Assembly: GCF_003116585.1 (NCBI RefSeq)
Contig: NZ_QEHM01000006.1
Coordinates: forward strand, 434,001 to 498,000
From: Albibacillus kandeliae
Lineage (GTDB): Bacteria; Pseudomonadota; Alphaproteobacteria; Rhodobacterales; Rhodobacteraceae
DNA: 64,000 nt
Direction of reading: 5' to 3'
A program made the translations under genes and the position numbers. Shown here piece by piece: positions 1 to 8,370 of the stretch (its first letter is position 1; each line of letters starts with the position of its first letter). The notes beneath the pieces were generated by a model. The model searched no databases and had not been told where the DNA came from. It worked only from the letters and a program-made list of their open reading frames with translations.

Positions 1-549
1 GACCTTGTCGTTGATCTTGCCCGCCTCGCGCGCCGCCGTCAGCACCTCGACCAGCCCCTTGGCATAGTCGTGCCCGCCGCCCAGCATCCAGAAGCTCCGC
101 TTCCATCGCCCGGCGAACTCCGGGGCCTTGTCGGTCACCGCGGTCACCGCCAGCTGCGGATAGCCGAACCGGTCCATCAGCGGTGCGATGGCCAGGTTGG
201 CCCCGGTGCTCCAGGGTGGCAGGATCAGGTCGACCTTGTCCTGCGATGCCAGCCGTTCGATGGCGCGCACGAGGTCCTGGTTCGAGGAACGGTCGTCGTA
301 CTCGATCACCTCGATCATCCGCTTCGAGCCGTCGGGCATTTCCAGCCCGCCGGCATCGTTCACGTCCTTCACCCACAGCTTGTAGTTCGGGATCGTGGTG
401 ATCCCGGCCCCAGTGGCATTGGGCCCTGTCAGCGATACCGCGTAGCCGATCTTGACCGTCTCGCCATCTGCCAGCGCCGGCTGCGCCGTCAGTGCAACCG
501 CGGCAAGCGCCATCGCGCAGAGCGACCTGCGTCGTGTGAACTTGTCCAT
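1..549 (-). CDS. LivK-type ABC transporter substrate-binding protein (N-terminal part, cut by window edge)
   Basis: Periplasmic binding protein of the branched-chain amino acid/amide (LivK/type I) family; the first ~183 residues are present and the gene runs off the window start. The protein opens with a basic n-region and hydrophobic core (MDKFTRRRSLCAMALAAVAL), followed by an Ala-x-Ala-type cleavage region (QPALA) and then KIGYAVSLTGPNA, the typical first strand and loop of LivK proteins. The start at 549 is supported by a GGGAGG Shine-Dalgarno 5 bases upstream. It is divergent from the AraC-type gene at 738, which may control it. The permeases and ATPases would lie beyond the left edge. 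The ligand cannot be told from this fragment; amides, urea or amino acids are all possible. Confidence 0.85.
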   Translation of the reverse strand, partial: MDKFTRRRSLCAMALAAVALTAQPALADGETVKIGYAVSLTGPNATGAGITTIPNYKLWVKDVNDAGGLEMPDGSKRMIEVIEYDDRSSNQDLVRAIERLASQDKVDLILPPWSTGANLAIAPLMDRFGYPQLAVTAVTDKAPEFAGRWKRSFWMLGGGHDYAKGLVEVLTAAREAGKINDKV

Positions 550-737
550 TCTGTCCTCCCTTGCGGCCCGCCCGCAGCAGGGCCGTCTTGTCCCGCCGTC
601 CCCCCTCGGTCTCCTCCCGGGATGCCGGCGCAGGACACAGTCTAGCGCTGGCCCCCGGCTTCAAAAATGCACATATGCGGCGAACTCTTGTACTTTTGCT
701 TGATTGTATGGCTTCACCGCGCAAGGCTGCCCGCACC
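550..737. promoter_or_regulatory. Divergent intergenic region, LivK-like gene / AraC regulator
   Basis: This 188-base gap separates two divergently transcribed genes and must hold both promoters. The stretch 660-710 is less GC-rich than its surroundings and is the likeliest promoter core. I found no inverted repeat strong enough to name as an operator. Confidence 0.4.
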
Positions 738-1595
738 ATGCACCAGCCCACACCGCCCCGCCTCGCCGTTTCTGTCCAGACCATCCGCAACCCGCTCACC
801 CGGGCCGCCTATGGCCTGCGCAACGGGGCCGCGCACCTTCTCGTCCTGCAGTCGGGCGCCGCCCAGCTGCGCAGCGAGGGCGACCTCGCCGCGACCGAGG
901 CGCCGCGCCTTGCGTGGTGGCCCGACGGCGGTGGTCGCGAATGCGTGGTGGAACCGGGCAGTCGCGGCACCCTCGTCTCGATCCCCGAGATCCTTCTGCT
1001 GCACGGCATTCCCGCGACACCGCTTGGCGACCACATGCGGCGCACGCTGGCACAGCGCCTCTCGCTCGCCCTCTCCCCCGACCTGCGCATCGCCCCGCTG
1101 CTCGACAACCTCGCGCAGGAGCGCGCCTCGGCGCTGCCCGGCGGCGAGGTGGCCGAGACCCACATCCTCGGGCTGCTGCTGATCCAGCTCTGGCGCGCGG
1201 CGCGGGCCGACCTGCTGGACCATGGGCACAGCCCCCAAGGACTGGCCGAGCGCTTCGTGCAACTGGCGAGCCGCCACCGGCTCGAACATCGCACCGTCGC
1301 GGATTACGCGCGGCTGCTCGGGGTCACCCGCGACCGGCTGGGCTCGGCGGTGCGGCGGGCTACCGGCTTGTCGCCACAGGGCTACCTGCACCGCGACCTC
1401 ATGCGCGAGGCCTGCGAGCTGCTGGCCAACACCGGGATGCAGGTCGGTCAGGTCGCCTTCCGGCTCGGGTTTTCCGACCCGGCCTATTTCACCCGCTTCT
1501 TCGCGCGCCAGACCGGGCTCAGCCCCGCCCGCTACCGCCGCCGCGCGCAGGACCGCCGCGCCGCCGGTGACCGCTCCTACGCCGCCTGGCCGTAG
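738..1595 (+). CDS. AraC-family transcriptional regulator
   Basis: DNA-binding regulator of the AraC/XylS family, about 285 residues from the ATG at 738 (MHQPTPPRLAV). An in-frame ATG at 708 would add ten residues, and the open frame extends further upstream without convincing starts. The C-terminal ~95 residues carry two helix-turn-helix units: VADYARLLGVTRDRLGSAVR, then the second helix with the family signature VAFRLGFSDPAYFTRFFARQ and GLSPARYRR. The N-terminal half is a divergent effector-binding region with a cupin-like start (AHLLVLQSGAAQL). Because it is divergent from the LivK-type gene it probably senses that transporter's ligand; this is inference. The next gene, at 1710, is on the same strand behind a 114-base gap. 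Confidence 0.85.
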   Translation: MHQPTPPRLAVSVQTIRNPLTRAAYGLRNGAAHLLVLQSGAAQLRSEGDLAATEAPRLAWWPDGGGRECVVEPGSRGTLVSIPEILLLHGIPATPLGDHMRRTLAQRLSLALSPDLRIAPLLDNLAQERASALPGGEVAETHILGLLLIQLWRAARADLLDHGHSPQGLAERFVQLASRHRLEHRTVADYARLLGVTRDRLGSAVRRATGLSPQGYLHRDLMREACELLANTGMQVGQVAFRLGFSDPAYFTRFFARQTGLSPARYRRRAQDRRAAGDRSYAAWP

Positions 1596-1709
1596 CTATC
1601 GCCAGCCCGCATGGCACCCCCCTGAATCCGGCAATTGAACTTTTCGCTCAACAGGCGTTCCATTCGACTCTTGATTGCGGCAATACCTGCCGGAAGTGGG
1701 GAGGACAGC

Positions 1710-2096
1710 ATGACCGCATTTGATCAATCCGCCATCGAGGCGGAAATCCGAGAGGCCGTGGGCGCTTATGAACACGCGCTCGGGACCAACGACATCACGA
1801 CGCTCAGCACCTTTTTCTGGGAGGACCCGCGCGTCGTGCGCCTCAGCCCCGATGGCGGTCTCTACGGACACCAGCAGATCTCCGACTTTCGCCGCGCGCG
1901 TGACATCAGCGATATCGAACGCGAGGTGACCGACCTGCGCATCCTCGTGCTGGGCCCCGATACCGGCGTGGCGACCTGCGAGTACCGGCGCACCGGCTCG
2001 GGACGACGCGGCGCGCAGAGCCAGGTCTGGAAGCGCACGCCCGAGGGCTGGCGCATCGTGGTGACCCACGTCAGCCTGAACTGCGTGAACGGCTAG
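1710..2096 (+). CDS. NTF2-like protein of the AtzH/HpxZ (DUF3225) type
   Basis: Small cytosolic protein (128 aa) with an alpha+beta cone fold predicted from an N-terminal helix (AIEAEIREAVGAYEHAL) and the later strands VWKRTPEGWRIVVTHVS. The pattern TTLSTFFWEDPRVVRLSPDG followed by a GHQQISDFRRAR helix matches DUF3225/HpxZ-like proteins, often found near purine, amide and triazine catabolic genes, where their exact reaction is poorly defined. The start is set by a GGGGAGG site 5 bases before the ATG; an earlier in-frame ATG at 1635 has no such site. The gene is convergent with the glycosyltransferase-like gene, and the two stop codons share the four bases CTAG (2093-2096). Confidence 0.75.
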   Translation: MTAFDQSAIEAEIREAVGAYEHALGTNDITTLSTFFWEDPRVVRLSPDGGLYGHQQISDFRRARDISDIEREVTDLRILVLGPDTGVATCEYRRTGSGRRGAQSQVWKRTPEGWRIVVTHVSLNCVNG

Positions 2097-3376
2097 CGCC
2101 CGGAGACCAGCGCGAGGATACGCTCGGCCGCGAGCCGGACATGGCCCTGCGCGCGCATGAAGGCCCCGTTCTCGCGCAGCCGCTCCTGCATCCCGGTATC
2201 CGCCAGCAGCCCCTCGACCGCGGCGCCCAGGGCCTCGGGCGTCCAATCCCAGCGGTGGAGCATCTGCCCCGCGCCGCAGTCGACGGCGCGCCGGGCATTG
2301 TCGTGCCCGTCCCAGCAATAGGGCAAGATCAGCGAGGGCACGCCAAAGTACAGCGCCTCGCAGAAGCTGTTGTTGCCGCCGTGGTGGATGAACAGGTCGC
2401 ATTGCGCCACCACCGAGGGCTGCGGGAACCAGTCCTGCAAATGCACGTTGTCGGGCACCCGCGAGTAATGCTCGATCTGCGCCCCCACGTTCACGAGGAA
2501 CCGCGCGGGCAGCGTCTCGAAGACGTCGATCAGGCGCTGGAAGAAGGCCACGTCCATCGCGCCGAGGCTGCCGAAGCTGACATAGACCAGCGGCCCGCCG
2601 TCCCGGGGAAACTCCGGCACGCGGTAAGGACTCTCCTGCCGCACGCACCCTTCGAGGAACACGAACCGGTCCGGGTCGAGCGGCCGGCTCCGGTCGTGAC
2701 GCACCAGCGAGGGCGAGAGCAGCAGGTTCAGGTCGGGCGAGGCTTCCATGAACTCGCCATCGGGCAAGGGGTCCAGCCCGCTGTCCCGCCGGAACGCGTT
2801 GTAGCGGTCATGCGCCGCCCCGGTCTCGGCGACGTAGCGCGCGCGGAAGGCGTCGCAGTCCTCTCCGGCAGCCAGCCCCGAGAGGTACGGCGGCACCCCC
2901 GGGTCGGCCAGTTCGGTCTCGGCACAGGACACCACCCGCACCCATGGCGCGCCCTGCCGCGCCACGGCAGGAAAGGTGATGACGTTGTCGACCACGACGA
3001 CATCGGGACTGAGCCGGTCGAGCAGCGCCGCCAGCCCCTCCTCGGCTCCGAGCGCAGAGTCCACGATCGCCTCCCAGACCGGCGCCACGTAGGTCGGCAG
3101 CTGCGCCTCGGGCGTCAGGTTGAAGTGCGGCAGGTGCTGGTTCAGGAACGCCTGCCAATAGCTGCGCGTCTCCTCCGCCGAAAGCTCGGCCTGACCGGGG
3201 ATCGCGTATTCGTCGAAGCCATAGCCCGAGAACACCCCCTCGAACCCGCCGTGTGTCAGGAACACCGGGTTCGCCCCCAGCCGCCGCAACTCCTGCGCGA
3301 TCCCCACGCAGTTCAGCGCCGCCCCGAAGCTGGCTTCGGGAAACATCGCGATGACCGGGGCTGTGGATCGGTTCAT
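2093..3376 (-). CDS. GT1-like (UDP-/macrolide-type) glycosyltransferase, copy A
   Basis: 427-residue GT-B-fold protein. The C-terminal nucleotide-sugar domain shows the UGT/MGT signature: WFPQPSVVAQCDLFIHHGGN with HHGGNNSF at residues 331-338, then FGVPSLILPYCWDGHDNARR. Such motifs bind the UDP/TDP-sugar donor. The N-terminal acceptor domain starts with MFPEASFGAALNCVGIAQEL. In a hand alignment to OleD-type enzymes the catalytic His of the usual GHxxP motif falls on Ala19 here. It is a clear paralogue of the gene at 8371, with many identical blocks and the HHGGNNSF motif at the same residue number. It lies 38 bases downstream of the GntR-type gene on the same strand, so regulator and enzyme are probably co-transcribed. 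The acceptor is unknown; a catabolic or non-transferase role cannot be excluded. Confidence 0.8.
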   Translation of the reverse strand: MNRSTAPVIAMFPEASFGAALNCVGIAQELRRLGANPVFLTHGGFEGVFSGYGFDEYAIPGQAELSAEETRSYWQAFLNQHLPHFNLTPEAQLPTYVAPVWEAIVDSALGAEEGLAALLDRLSPDVVVVDNVITFPAVARQGAPWVRVVSCAETELADPGVPPYLSGLAAGEDCDAFRARYVAETGAAHDRYNAFRRDSGLDPLPDGEFMEASPDLNLLLSPSLVRHDRSRPLDPDRFVFLEGCVRQESPYRVPEFPRDGGPLVYVSFGSLGAMDVAFFQRLIDVFETLPARFLVNVGAQIEHYSRVPDNVHLQDWFPQPSVVAQCDLFIHHGGNNSFCEALYFGVPSLILPYCWDGHDNARRAVDCGAGQMLHRWDWTPEALGAAVEGLLADTGMQERLRENGAFMRAQGHVRLAAERILALVSGR

Positions 3377-3414
3377 ACCTGTCTCGTCTCAGCGCGCCTT
3401 GGCGTCCCTGTGGC

Positions 3415-4338
3415 TCATCGCGCGGCCCGCAGCGCAAAGGCCAGCGCGGGCGCCCCCCGGTTGGCCACGCTCGGCCGGCGGTTGCGGGAAATGCGCAGGT
3501 GTACCCGCATCAGGTCCGCCGCCAGCTCATATTGATCCTGGCTCAGATAGTCCAGAATCCGCACATGCTCGTCCAGCGCCTGCCGGATGCGGAAGTCGTT
3601 GAGGTCGCCGCTGTCCCCCGCCATCGCCCGCAATCCGTGATGCGCCATCAGCGTCTCGGTGACAAAGGCGTTGCCGGACGAGCGCGCGATGAGCCGGTGA
3701 AAGGCAAGGTCGATCTCGCGGAAGTCGGCCGGGTCGATGGAATGGTCCGACTGCGCCAGCAGCGCCTCGGTCCGGGTCCGCACCAACGTCGCCCGCGCCT
3801 CGTCCAGCCGGAACCCCGGCGACAGGATCGCCTGCGGTTCGAGCATCAGGCGAAAGTCGTAGCTGTCGGCCAGCGCCGCCCGGTCTCCCGGCATCCGGGC
3901 AAAGACCCACGACTGCCCCTCGGCGCGCTCGATCACCCCGCGCCGCTGGAGGGTCTCCAGCGCCTTCTGCGCCGCGTTCCGGGTCACCGCGTAGCGCCGG
4001 ATCAGGTCCGAGATGTTCACCGCCGAATCGAGCCGCCGCGCGTTGCGGTCGCGGATGATGCGCTCGGCCAGTTCACCGTCGCGCCCCCCGCTCCCTGCCC
4101 GCAGCCGCGCCACCGCATCGTCCGCATCGCAGGCGAGGACAAATCCGCCATCTTCGGGCTTCTCCGCAACCCCTTGCCCCTCAAGGAATTTCAGCGCCGA
4201 CCGGATCGGGGTGCGCGAGACGTTGCAGGTCTCGGCCAGCTGCTTCTCCACCAGCCGGTCACCGCGCCGCAGCCCCATGCCCAGCACGGCATCAAGGATC
4301 TGTTCCGCCAGCTTCGCGTGCCTGTCGGCGCCCGCCAT
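3415..4338 (-). CDS. GntR-family regulator with two tandem winged-helix domains and an FCD domain
   Basis: 307-residue regulator. Residues 8-69 form a standard GntR winged helix (LAEQILDAVLGMGLRRGDRL, then LAETCNVSRTPIRSALKFLE). Residues 88-147 form a second, weaker one (LAERIIRDRNARRLDSAVNI, then YAVTRNAAQKALETLQRRGV). The rest is an all-helical FCD effector domain whose likely metal-binding residues are Asp210, His214, His258 and His280. Most GntR/FadR-type proteins have only one DNA-binding domain, so this is a double-headed version. An AAGGGGA site precedes the ATG. It is divergent from the pot-like transporter, with direct and inverted repeats between them, and probably represses both arms of the locus until a ligand is bound. 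The ligand is unknown. Confidence 0.88.
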   Translation of the reverse strand: MAGADRHAKLAEQILDAVLGMGLRRGDRLVEKQLAETCNVSRTPIRSALKFLEGQGVAEKPEDGGFVLACDADDAVARLRAGSGGRDGELAERIIRDRNARRLDSAVNISDLIRRYAVTRNAAQKALETLQRRGVIERAEGQSWVFARMPGDRAALADSYDFRLMLEPQAILSPGFRLDEARATLVRTRTEALLAQSDHSIDPADFREIDLAFHRLIARSSGNAFVTETLMAHHGLRAMAGDSGDLNDFRIRQALDEHVRILDYLSQDQYELAADLMRVHLRISRNRRPSVANRGAPALAFALRAAR

Positions 4339-4409
4339 GTCGCATCCCCTTCCGCAGGAAGACTATTTTTTCATCAATAAAAACTGCGCTTTACCGATTG
4401 GAACACGGC

Positions 4410-4436
4410 CCAACAAGATTTCCAACAAAATTGTTG
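4410..4436. promoter_or_regulatory. Candidate operator between the GntR-type gene and the pot-like operon
   Basis: Two adjacent copies of CCAACAA(G/A)ATT begin at 4410 and 4422 (12-base period). The second overlaps an inverted repeat, CAACAA-AA-TTGTTG (4423-4436). The site lies in an AT-rich island in the 183-base divergent gap, ahead of the binding-protein gene, where a GntR-type repressor would act. The repeats are seen directly; the assignment to this regulator is inference. Confidence 0.55.
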
Positions 4437-4521
4437 TGTTTTTTTGACGTAAAAAATACCGTCATCTCATAAACAAGCGAAAACCGCAAAACATACGTCT
4501 CGACACAACAGGGAGACCCCG

Positions 4522-5586
4522 ATGACCACCTCCGATGCACCACGTCGCACGTTCGCGCGCCTGACCGCGTCCACCGCCTGCGCCCTCGCGCTGCTGGCCG
4601 GCGCGGCCCATGCCGACAAGATCGTCATTTCCAACTGGGACGGCTACATGCCCCCCGACCTGCTGGAAAAGTTCACCGCCGAGACCGGCATCGAGGCCGA
4701 GCTCTCGGTTCACGCCACGAACGAGGAGATCATGGGCAAGGTCGTCGCCGGTGGCGGCAAGGGCTATGACGTCCTCTTCGTCTCCTCCCCCTTCGCCGAG
4801 GCACTGCACAACCTCGGCCTCGTCGCCGACATCGACCACGCCAAGGTGCCCAACGTCGCCAACCTCTACCCCGAGGCGACCGAGCTGGCGCACGATCCGG
4901 GCAACGCCTACTCCATGCCCTACGCCTGGGGCACCACCGGCCTCTGCTACCGCGCCGACCGCATGGAAGAGCCCACCTCGTGGATGGATCTGCTGGCGCC
5001 CGCCGACGATCTCAAGGGCAAGGTCACCATGCTCTCGACAGACCGCTGGCTGATGGGCGCCGCCGCCCTCGCCCTCGGCAAGTCGCTCAACGACACCTCG
5101 ACCGGCACCCTGACCGAGGAAGAGGAGCTGCTGATCAAGGCCAAGAAGGACCTGCTGGCCTACGACGACTCGACCTTCTACCTCAAGCTGGTCTCGGGTG
5201 AGGCGACGATGGTTCAGGCATGGGACGGCTGGTGCAACTACGGCATCGCCGAGAATGCCGAGATCAAGTACACCATTCCCAAGGAAGGGTCGGACCTCTG
5301 GGTCGATACCATCGTGATCACCAAGGCCTCCGAGAACAAGGATGCGGCGATGAAGTTCGTCGATTACGTCCTTGGTCAGGACACCGGCGTCTGGGTGGCC
5401 TCCAACATCCTCTACAAGACCCCGAACAAGGCGGCGATGGAGGCCCTCGATCCGGCGCTGATCGAAAGCTTTCCGAACATGGGCATGAAGCCCGAAGAGC
5501 TGATCAAGTACGAGCAGCTTCGTGACCTCGGCAAGGGTCAGAAGGAGTTCGCGCGGACGGTGACCCAGATCATGGCCGCGCAGTAA
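4522..5586 (+). CDS. Spermidine/putrescine-type ABC transporter, periplasmic binding protein (PotD-like)
   Basis: 354-residue type II binding protein. A signal peptide is visible (RLTASTACALALLAGAAHA, cleavage before DK), and the mature part begins KIVISNWDGYMPPDLLEKF, the PotD/PotF family opening. Further family features are YDVLFVSSPFAEAL, NAYSMPYAWGTTGLCYRADR and a C-terminal KDAAMKFVDYVL helix typical of SBP_bac_8 proteins. An AGGGAG site precedes the ATG. This is the first gene of the operon and is followed at once by a 14-bp stem-loop, then both permease genes and the ATPase gene. The family binds polyamines, but related proteins bind other cationic or carboxylated amines. The ligand here is unproven, and the co-located enzymes are not those of ordinary polyamine breakdown. 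Confidence 0.9.
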   Translation: MTTSDAPRRTFARLTASTACALALLAGAAHADKIVISNWDGYMPPDLLEKFTAETGIEAELSVHATNEEIMGKVVAGGGKGYDVLFVSSPFAEALHNLGLVADIDHAKVPNVANLYPEATELAHDPGNAYSMPYAWGTTGLCYRADRMEEPTSWMDLLAPADDLKGKVTMLSTDRWLMGAAALALGKSLNDTSTGTLTEEEELLIKAKKDLLAYDDSTFYLKLVSGEATMVQAWDGWCNYGIAENAEIKYTIPKEGSDLWVDTIVITKASENKDAAMKFVDYVLGQDTGVWVASNILYKTPNKAAMEALDPALIESFPNMGMKPEELIKYEQLRDLGKGQKEFARTVTQIMAAQ

Positions 5587-5604
5587 GGCTACATACAGGC
5601 AATC

Positions 5605-5637
5605 CGGTCCGGCCCGCTGCGAAAGCGGGCCGGACCG
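5605..5637 (+). promoter_or_regulatory. Stem-loop after the binding-protein gene (mRNA stabiliser/attenuator)
   Basis: Perfect 14-bp stem, CGGTCCGGCCCGCT paired with AGCGGGCCGGACCG, around a GCGAA loop. It begins 18 bases after the stop of the binding-protein gene and 26 bases before the first permease gene. There is no T-run after it, so it is unlikely to be a full Rho-independent terminator. It is better explained as a 3' stabiliser or partial attenuator giving excess binding protein over permease. Confidence 0.75.
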
Positions 5638-5663
5638 CTCGACCGGGCAGGCTGCCGAACCTC

Positions 5664-6518
5664 ATGAGAAACACGCTGAAATCGGTGATCCTGCTGGCCC
5701 CCGGGCTGGGCTGGCTGGCCCTGTTCATGGTCATCCCCTGCGCGCTGATCTTCACCTACGCCTTCTTCGAGCGTGGGGTCTACGGCGGCATCGACTACAT
5801 CTTTACCTTCGAGAACTTCCAGCGCGCGGCCGACCCGCTCTACCTCGGGATCTTCCTGCGCTCGGCCAAGATCGCGGGGCTGGCCACGCTCTTCGCCATC
5901 CTGCTGGCCTATCCCGCCGCCTATGCGATCACCCGGGCGCCCCAGCGCTACCAGACCGCGCTGCTGATTTTCGTGATCCTGCCCTTCTGGTCCAACTACC
6001 TGATCCGCACCTACGCATGGATCGTGATGCTGAACCGCGAGGGGCTGATCAACCAGTCGCTGATCGGGCTCGGCGTCACCAGCGAACCGCTGCCCCTGCT
6101 CTACAACAACTTCGCCGTCATCGTCGGGCTGGTCTACAACTACACGCCCTTCGTGGTGCTGGCGATCTACTCCTCCCTGAACCGCATCAACCGCGAGACC
6201 ATCGAGGCCAGCGAAGACCTCGGCGCGCCGGGCTTCACCACCTTCCGCCGGGTGATCCTGCCGCAGACCATCACCGGCGTCGCCGCCGGGGGCGTCTTCG
6301 TCTTCGTGCTCTCCATCGGCAACTTCATCACGCCCGACCTGCTGGGCGGTGGCCGCCTCCAGATGGTCGGCAACCTGATCTACGACCAGTTCCTCTCGGC
6401 CCGCGACTGGCCCTTTGGCGCGGCCCTGTCGATGTTCCTGATCGCAGTGATGATGGCGCTGCTGTTCACCCAAGCCGTTCTGACCAACCGCGCCGCCGGC
6501 GAAGGACGGGCATCATGA
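5664..6518 (+). CDS. ABC transporter permease, PotB type
   Basis: 284-residue inner-membrane permease with about six membrane segments, starting with VILLAPGLGWLALFMVIPCA. The EAA-type loop that contacts the ATPase is ASEDLGAPGFTTFRRVILPQ. The middle segment LLIFVILPFWSNYLIRTYAW is typical of PotB/PotH proteins. No strong Shine-Dalgarno is visible before the ATG at 5664, but this start gives a normal PotB length and N-terminus. The stop overlaps the next gene's start (ATGA), so the two permeases are translationally coupled and probably form a heterodimer. Confidence 0.9.
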   Translation: MRNTLKSVILLAPGLGWLALFMVIPCALIFTYAFFERGVYGGIDYIFTFENFQRAADPLYLGIFLRSAKIAGLATLFAILLAYPAAYAITRAPQRYQTALLIFVILPFWSNYLIRTYAWIVMLNREGLINQSLIGLGVTSEPLPLLYNNFAVIVGLVYNYTPFVVLAIYSSLNRINRETIEASEDLGAPGFTTFRRVILPQTITGVAAGGVFVFVLSIGNFITPDLLGGGRLQMVGNLIYDQFLSARDWPFGAALSMFLIAVMMALLFTQAVLTNRAAGEGRAS

Positions 6519-7291
6519 AGATGGGCGCCGGTCTGAAACTGCATCTCGTGCTGTTCTATGCCTTCCTCTACGTGCCGATCCTCGTGCTGATGGCCCTCAG
6601 CTTCAACCGCGCGGGTCTGCCGACGGTCTGGACCGGCTTCTCGCTCGAATGGTACGGCAAGCTCTTCACCGCCGACCCGATCATCAAGGCCGCGCGCAAT
6701 ACGCTGATCGTCGCCGTGATCTCGACCGTGCTCGCCACCGTGATCGGCACCGCGCTCGCCGTGGGGGTCGAAACCCGCCGCAAGTCCTCGGCACTCGATG
6801 CGGTCCTCTTCGCCCCGATGATCATCCCCGACATCGTGCTCGCCATCGCGCTGCTGTCGTTCTACTCGTTCCTGAACGTGACGCTGGGGCTGCACTCGAT
6901 CATCCTCTCCCACGTGGTCTTCAACATCGCCTTCGTGGTCGCCGTGGTCCGCACCCGGATGCGCAACTTCGACCATTCGATCCTCGAGGCCAGCGCCGAC
7001 CTCGGCGCGTCCGAGTTCACCACCTTCCGCCGCGTCCTGCTGCCCGCCATCGCGCCGGGTGTCATCGCGGGCGCGCTGCTGAGCTTCACGCTCTCGGTCG
7101 ATGAGTTCATCATCGCCTTCTTCACCGCCGGGCCGGGCTCCTCCTCCACCACCCTGCCGATGCAGATCTACGCGATGATCCGTTTCGGCGTGACGCCCGA
7201 GATCAACGCGATGGCGACCATCGTCATGCTTGTTTCCTTCACGCTGGTGCTGGTGGCCCAGCGCGCAGACAAAGAGGTTTTCACCCGATGA
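6515..7291 (+). CDS. ABC transporter permease, PotC type
   Basis: 258-residue inner-membrane permease, partner of the PotB-like protein. It starts MKMGAGLKLHLVLFYAFLYV and has about six hydrophobic segments. Its EAA loop is EASADLGASEFTTFRRVLLP. The FYAFLYVPILVLMALSFNRA opening and the SFTLSVDEFIIAFFTAGPGS segment are typical of PotC/PotI. The start at 6515 overlaps the upstream stop by four bases, and its own stop overlaps the ATPase start by four bases (7288-7291), a tight operon. A longer open frame upstream only reads through the potB-like gene in another frame. Confidence 0.9.
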   Translation: MKMGAGLKLHLVLFYAFLYVPILVLMALSFNRAGLPTVWTGFSLEWYGKLFTADPIIKAARNTLIVAVISTVLATVIGTALAVGVETRRKSSALDAVLFAPMIIPDIVLAIALLSFYSFLNVTLGLHSIILSHVVFNIAFVVAVVRTRMRNFDHSILEASADLGASEFTTFRRVLLPAIAPGVIAGALLSFTLSVDEFIIAFFTAGPGSSSTTLPMQIYAMIRFGVTPEINAMATIVMLVSFTLVLVAQRADKEVFTR

Positions 7292-8343
7292 GCACAGGCG
7301 TCGAGCTGCGCAATATCGTCAAGCGCTATGGCACCTTCACCGCCATTGACAGCGTGTCGCTGTCGATCCGCGACAACGAATTCTTCGCCCTGCTCGGCCC
7401 CTCTGGCTGCGGCAAGACCACCCTGCTGCGCACGCTGGCCGGGTTCGAGATGCCGCAGGAAGGCACCGTGCTGGTCGGCGGACAGGACGTGACGCACACC
7501 CGGCCCCGCAATCGCCCGCTGAACCTGATGTTCCAGTCCTACGCCCTGTTCCCCCACATGAGCGTGGAGCGGAACGTGGCCTACGGGCTGGAGATGGAGA
7601 AGCTGCCAAGGGACGAGATCCGCTCCCGTGTGGCCGAGGTTCTGGCCAGCGCCCAGCTGACGCAGTTCGCCAACCGCAAGCCCGACCAGCTCTCCGGCGG
7701 TCAACGCCAGCGCGTCGCCCTCGCCCGCGCGCTGGTGAAACGCCCGCGCGTGCTGCTGCTCGACGAACCGCTCTCGGCGCTCGACAAGAAGCTGCGCGAG
7801 GAGATGCAGCTGGAACTCAAGCGGATGCAGTCCGAGGTCGGCATCACCTTCCTCATCGTCACCCACGACCAGGAAGAGGCCCTTGTGATGGCCGACCGCA
7901 TCGCCGTGCTGCGCGACGGGCGGCTGGAACAGGTCGGCGCGCCGCAGGAACTCTACGAACATCCCTCGTCCCGTTTCGTCGCGAACTTCATCGGCGTGAT
8001 GAACTTCCTAGACGGCACCGCCACGCGGGAGGGCGTCGAGGTCCCCGGGATCGGCCTGCTGAAGGGCGAGAGCACCCTCTCCGGCCCGGCCTCCATCGCC
8101 GTCCGCCCCGAGCGCGTGACGCTGACGACCGAGGCCCCGACAGACGGGCGCAACGCGGTTCCCGGCACGGTCGAGGACATCGCCTATCACGGCATCGACC
8201 TCGTCGCGCATGTGCGCGCCGCCGGCACCTCCATCGCCGCCCGCATCCCCGCCGCCCGCGTGGGCGAAAAGGTGCCGCAGCCGGGCCAGCCCGTCTTTTG
8301 CGTGTGGGAGCCGGAGTATTCCCGCGTCCTGCCGCTCAACTGA
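7288..8343 (+). CDS. ABC transporter ATP-binding protein, PotA type
   Basis: 351-residue ATPase that powers the importer. The nucleotide-binding domain has Walker A ([10 protein letters not shown], about residue 36), the Q-loop ([10 protein letters not shown]), the [15 protein letters not shown] signature, Walker B ([12 protein letters not shown]) and the switch His ([10 protein letters not shown]). The C-terminal ~110 residues form a TOBE-type regulatory domain ([11 protein letters not shown]). It overlaps the permease gene by ATGA and is followed 27 bases later by glycosyltransferase copy B on the same strand, so transport and enzyme genes look like one transcription unit. Confidence 0.92.
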   Translation: MSTGVELRNIVKRYGTFTAIDSVSLSIRDNEFFALLGPSGCGKTTLLRTLAGFEMPQEGTVLVGGQDVTHTRPRNRPLNLMFQSYALFPHMSVERNVAYGLEMEKLPRDEIRSRVAEVLASAQLTQFANRKPDQLSGGQRQRVALARALVKRPRVLLLDEPLSALDKKLREEMQLELKRMQSEVGITFLIVTHDQEEALVMADRIAVLRDGRLEQVGAPQELYEHPSSRFVANFIGVMNFLDGTATREGVEVPGIGLLKGESTLSGPASIAVRPERVTLTTEAPTDGRNAVPGTVEDIAYHGIDLVAHVRAAGTSIAARIPAARVGEKVPQPGQPVFCVWEPEYSRVLPLN

Positions 8344-8370
8344 ACAACGAACAAAACAGGGAGTCACCGC

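Noticed and set aside
6017-7291. A 424-codon open frame suggesting a long fused permease
   Set aside because: Its first 166 codons read the PotB-like gene out of frame. The real PotC-type gene starts at 6515 with an ATGA overlap.
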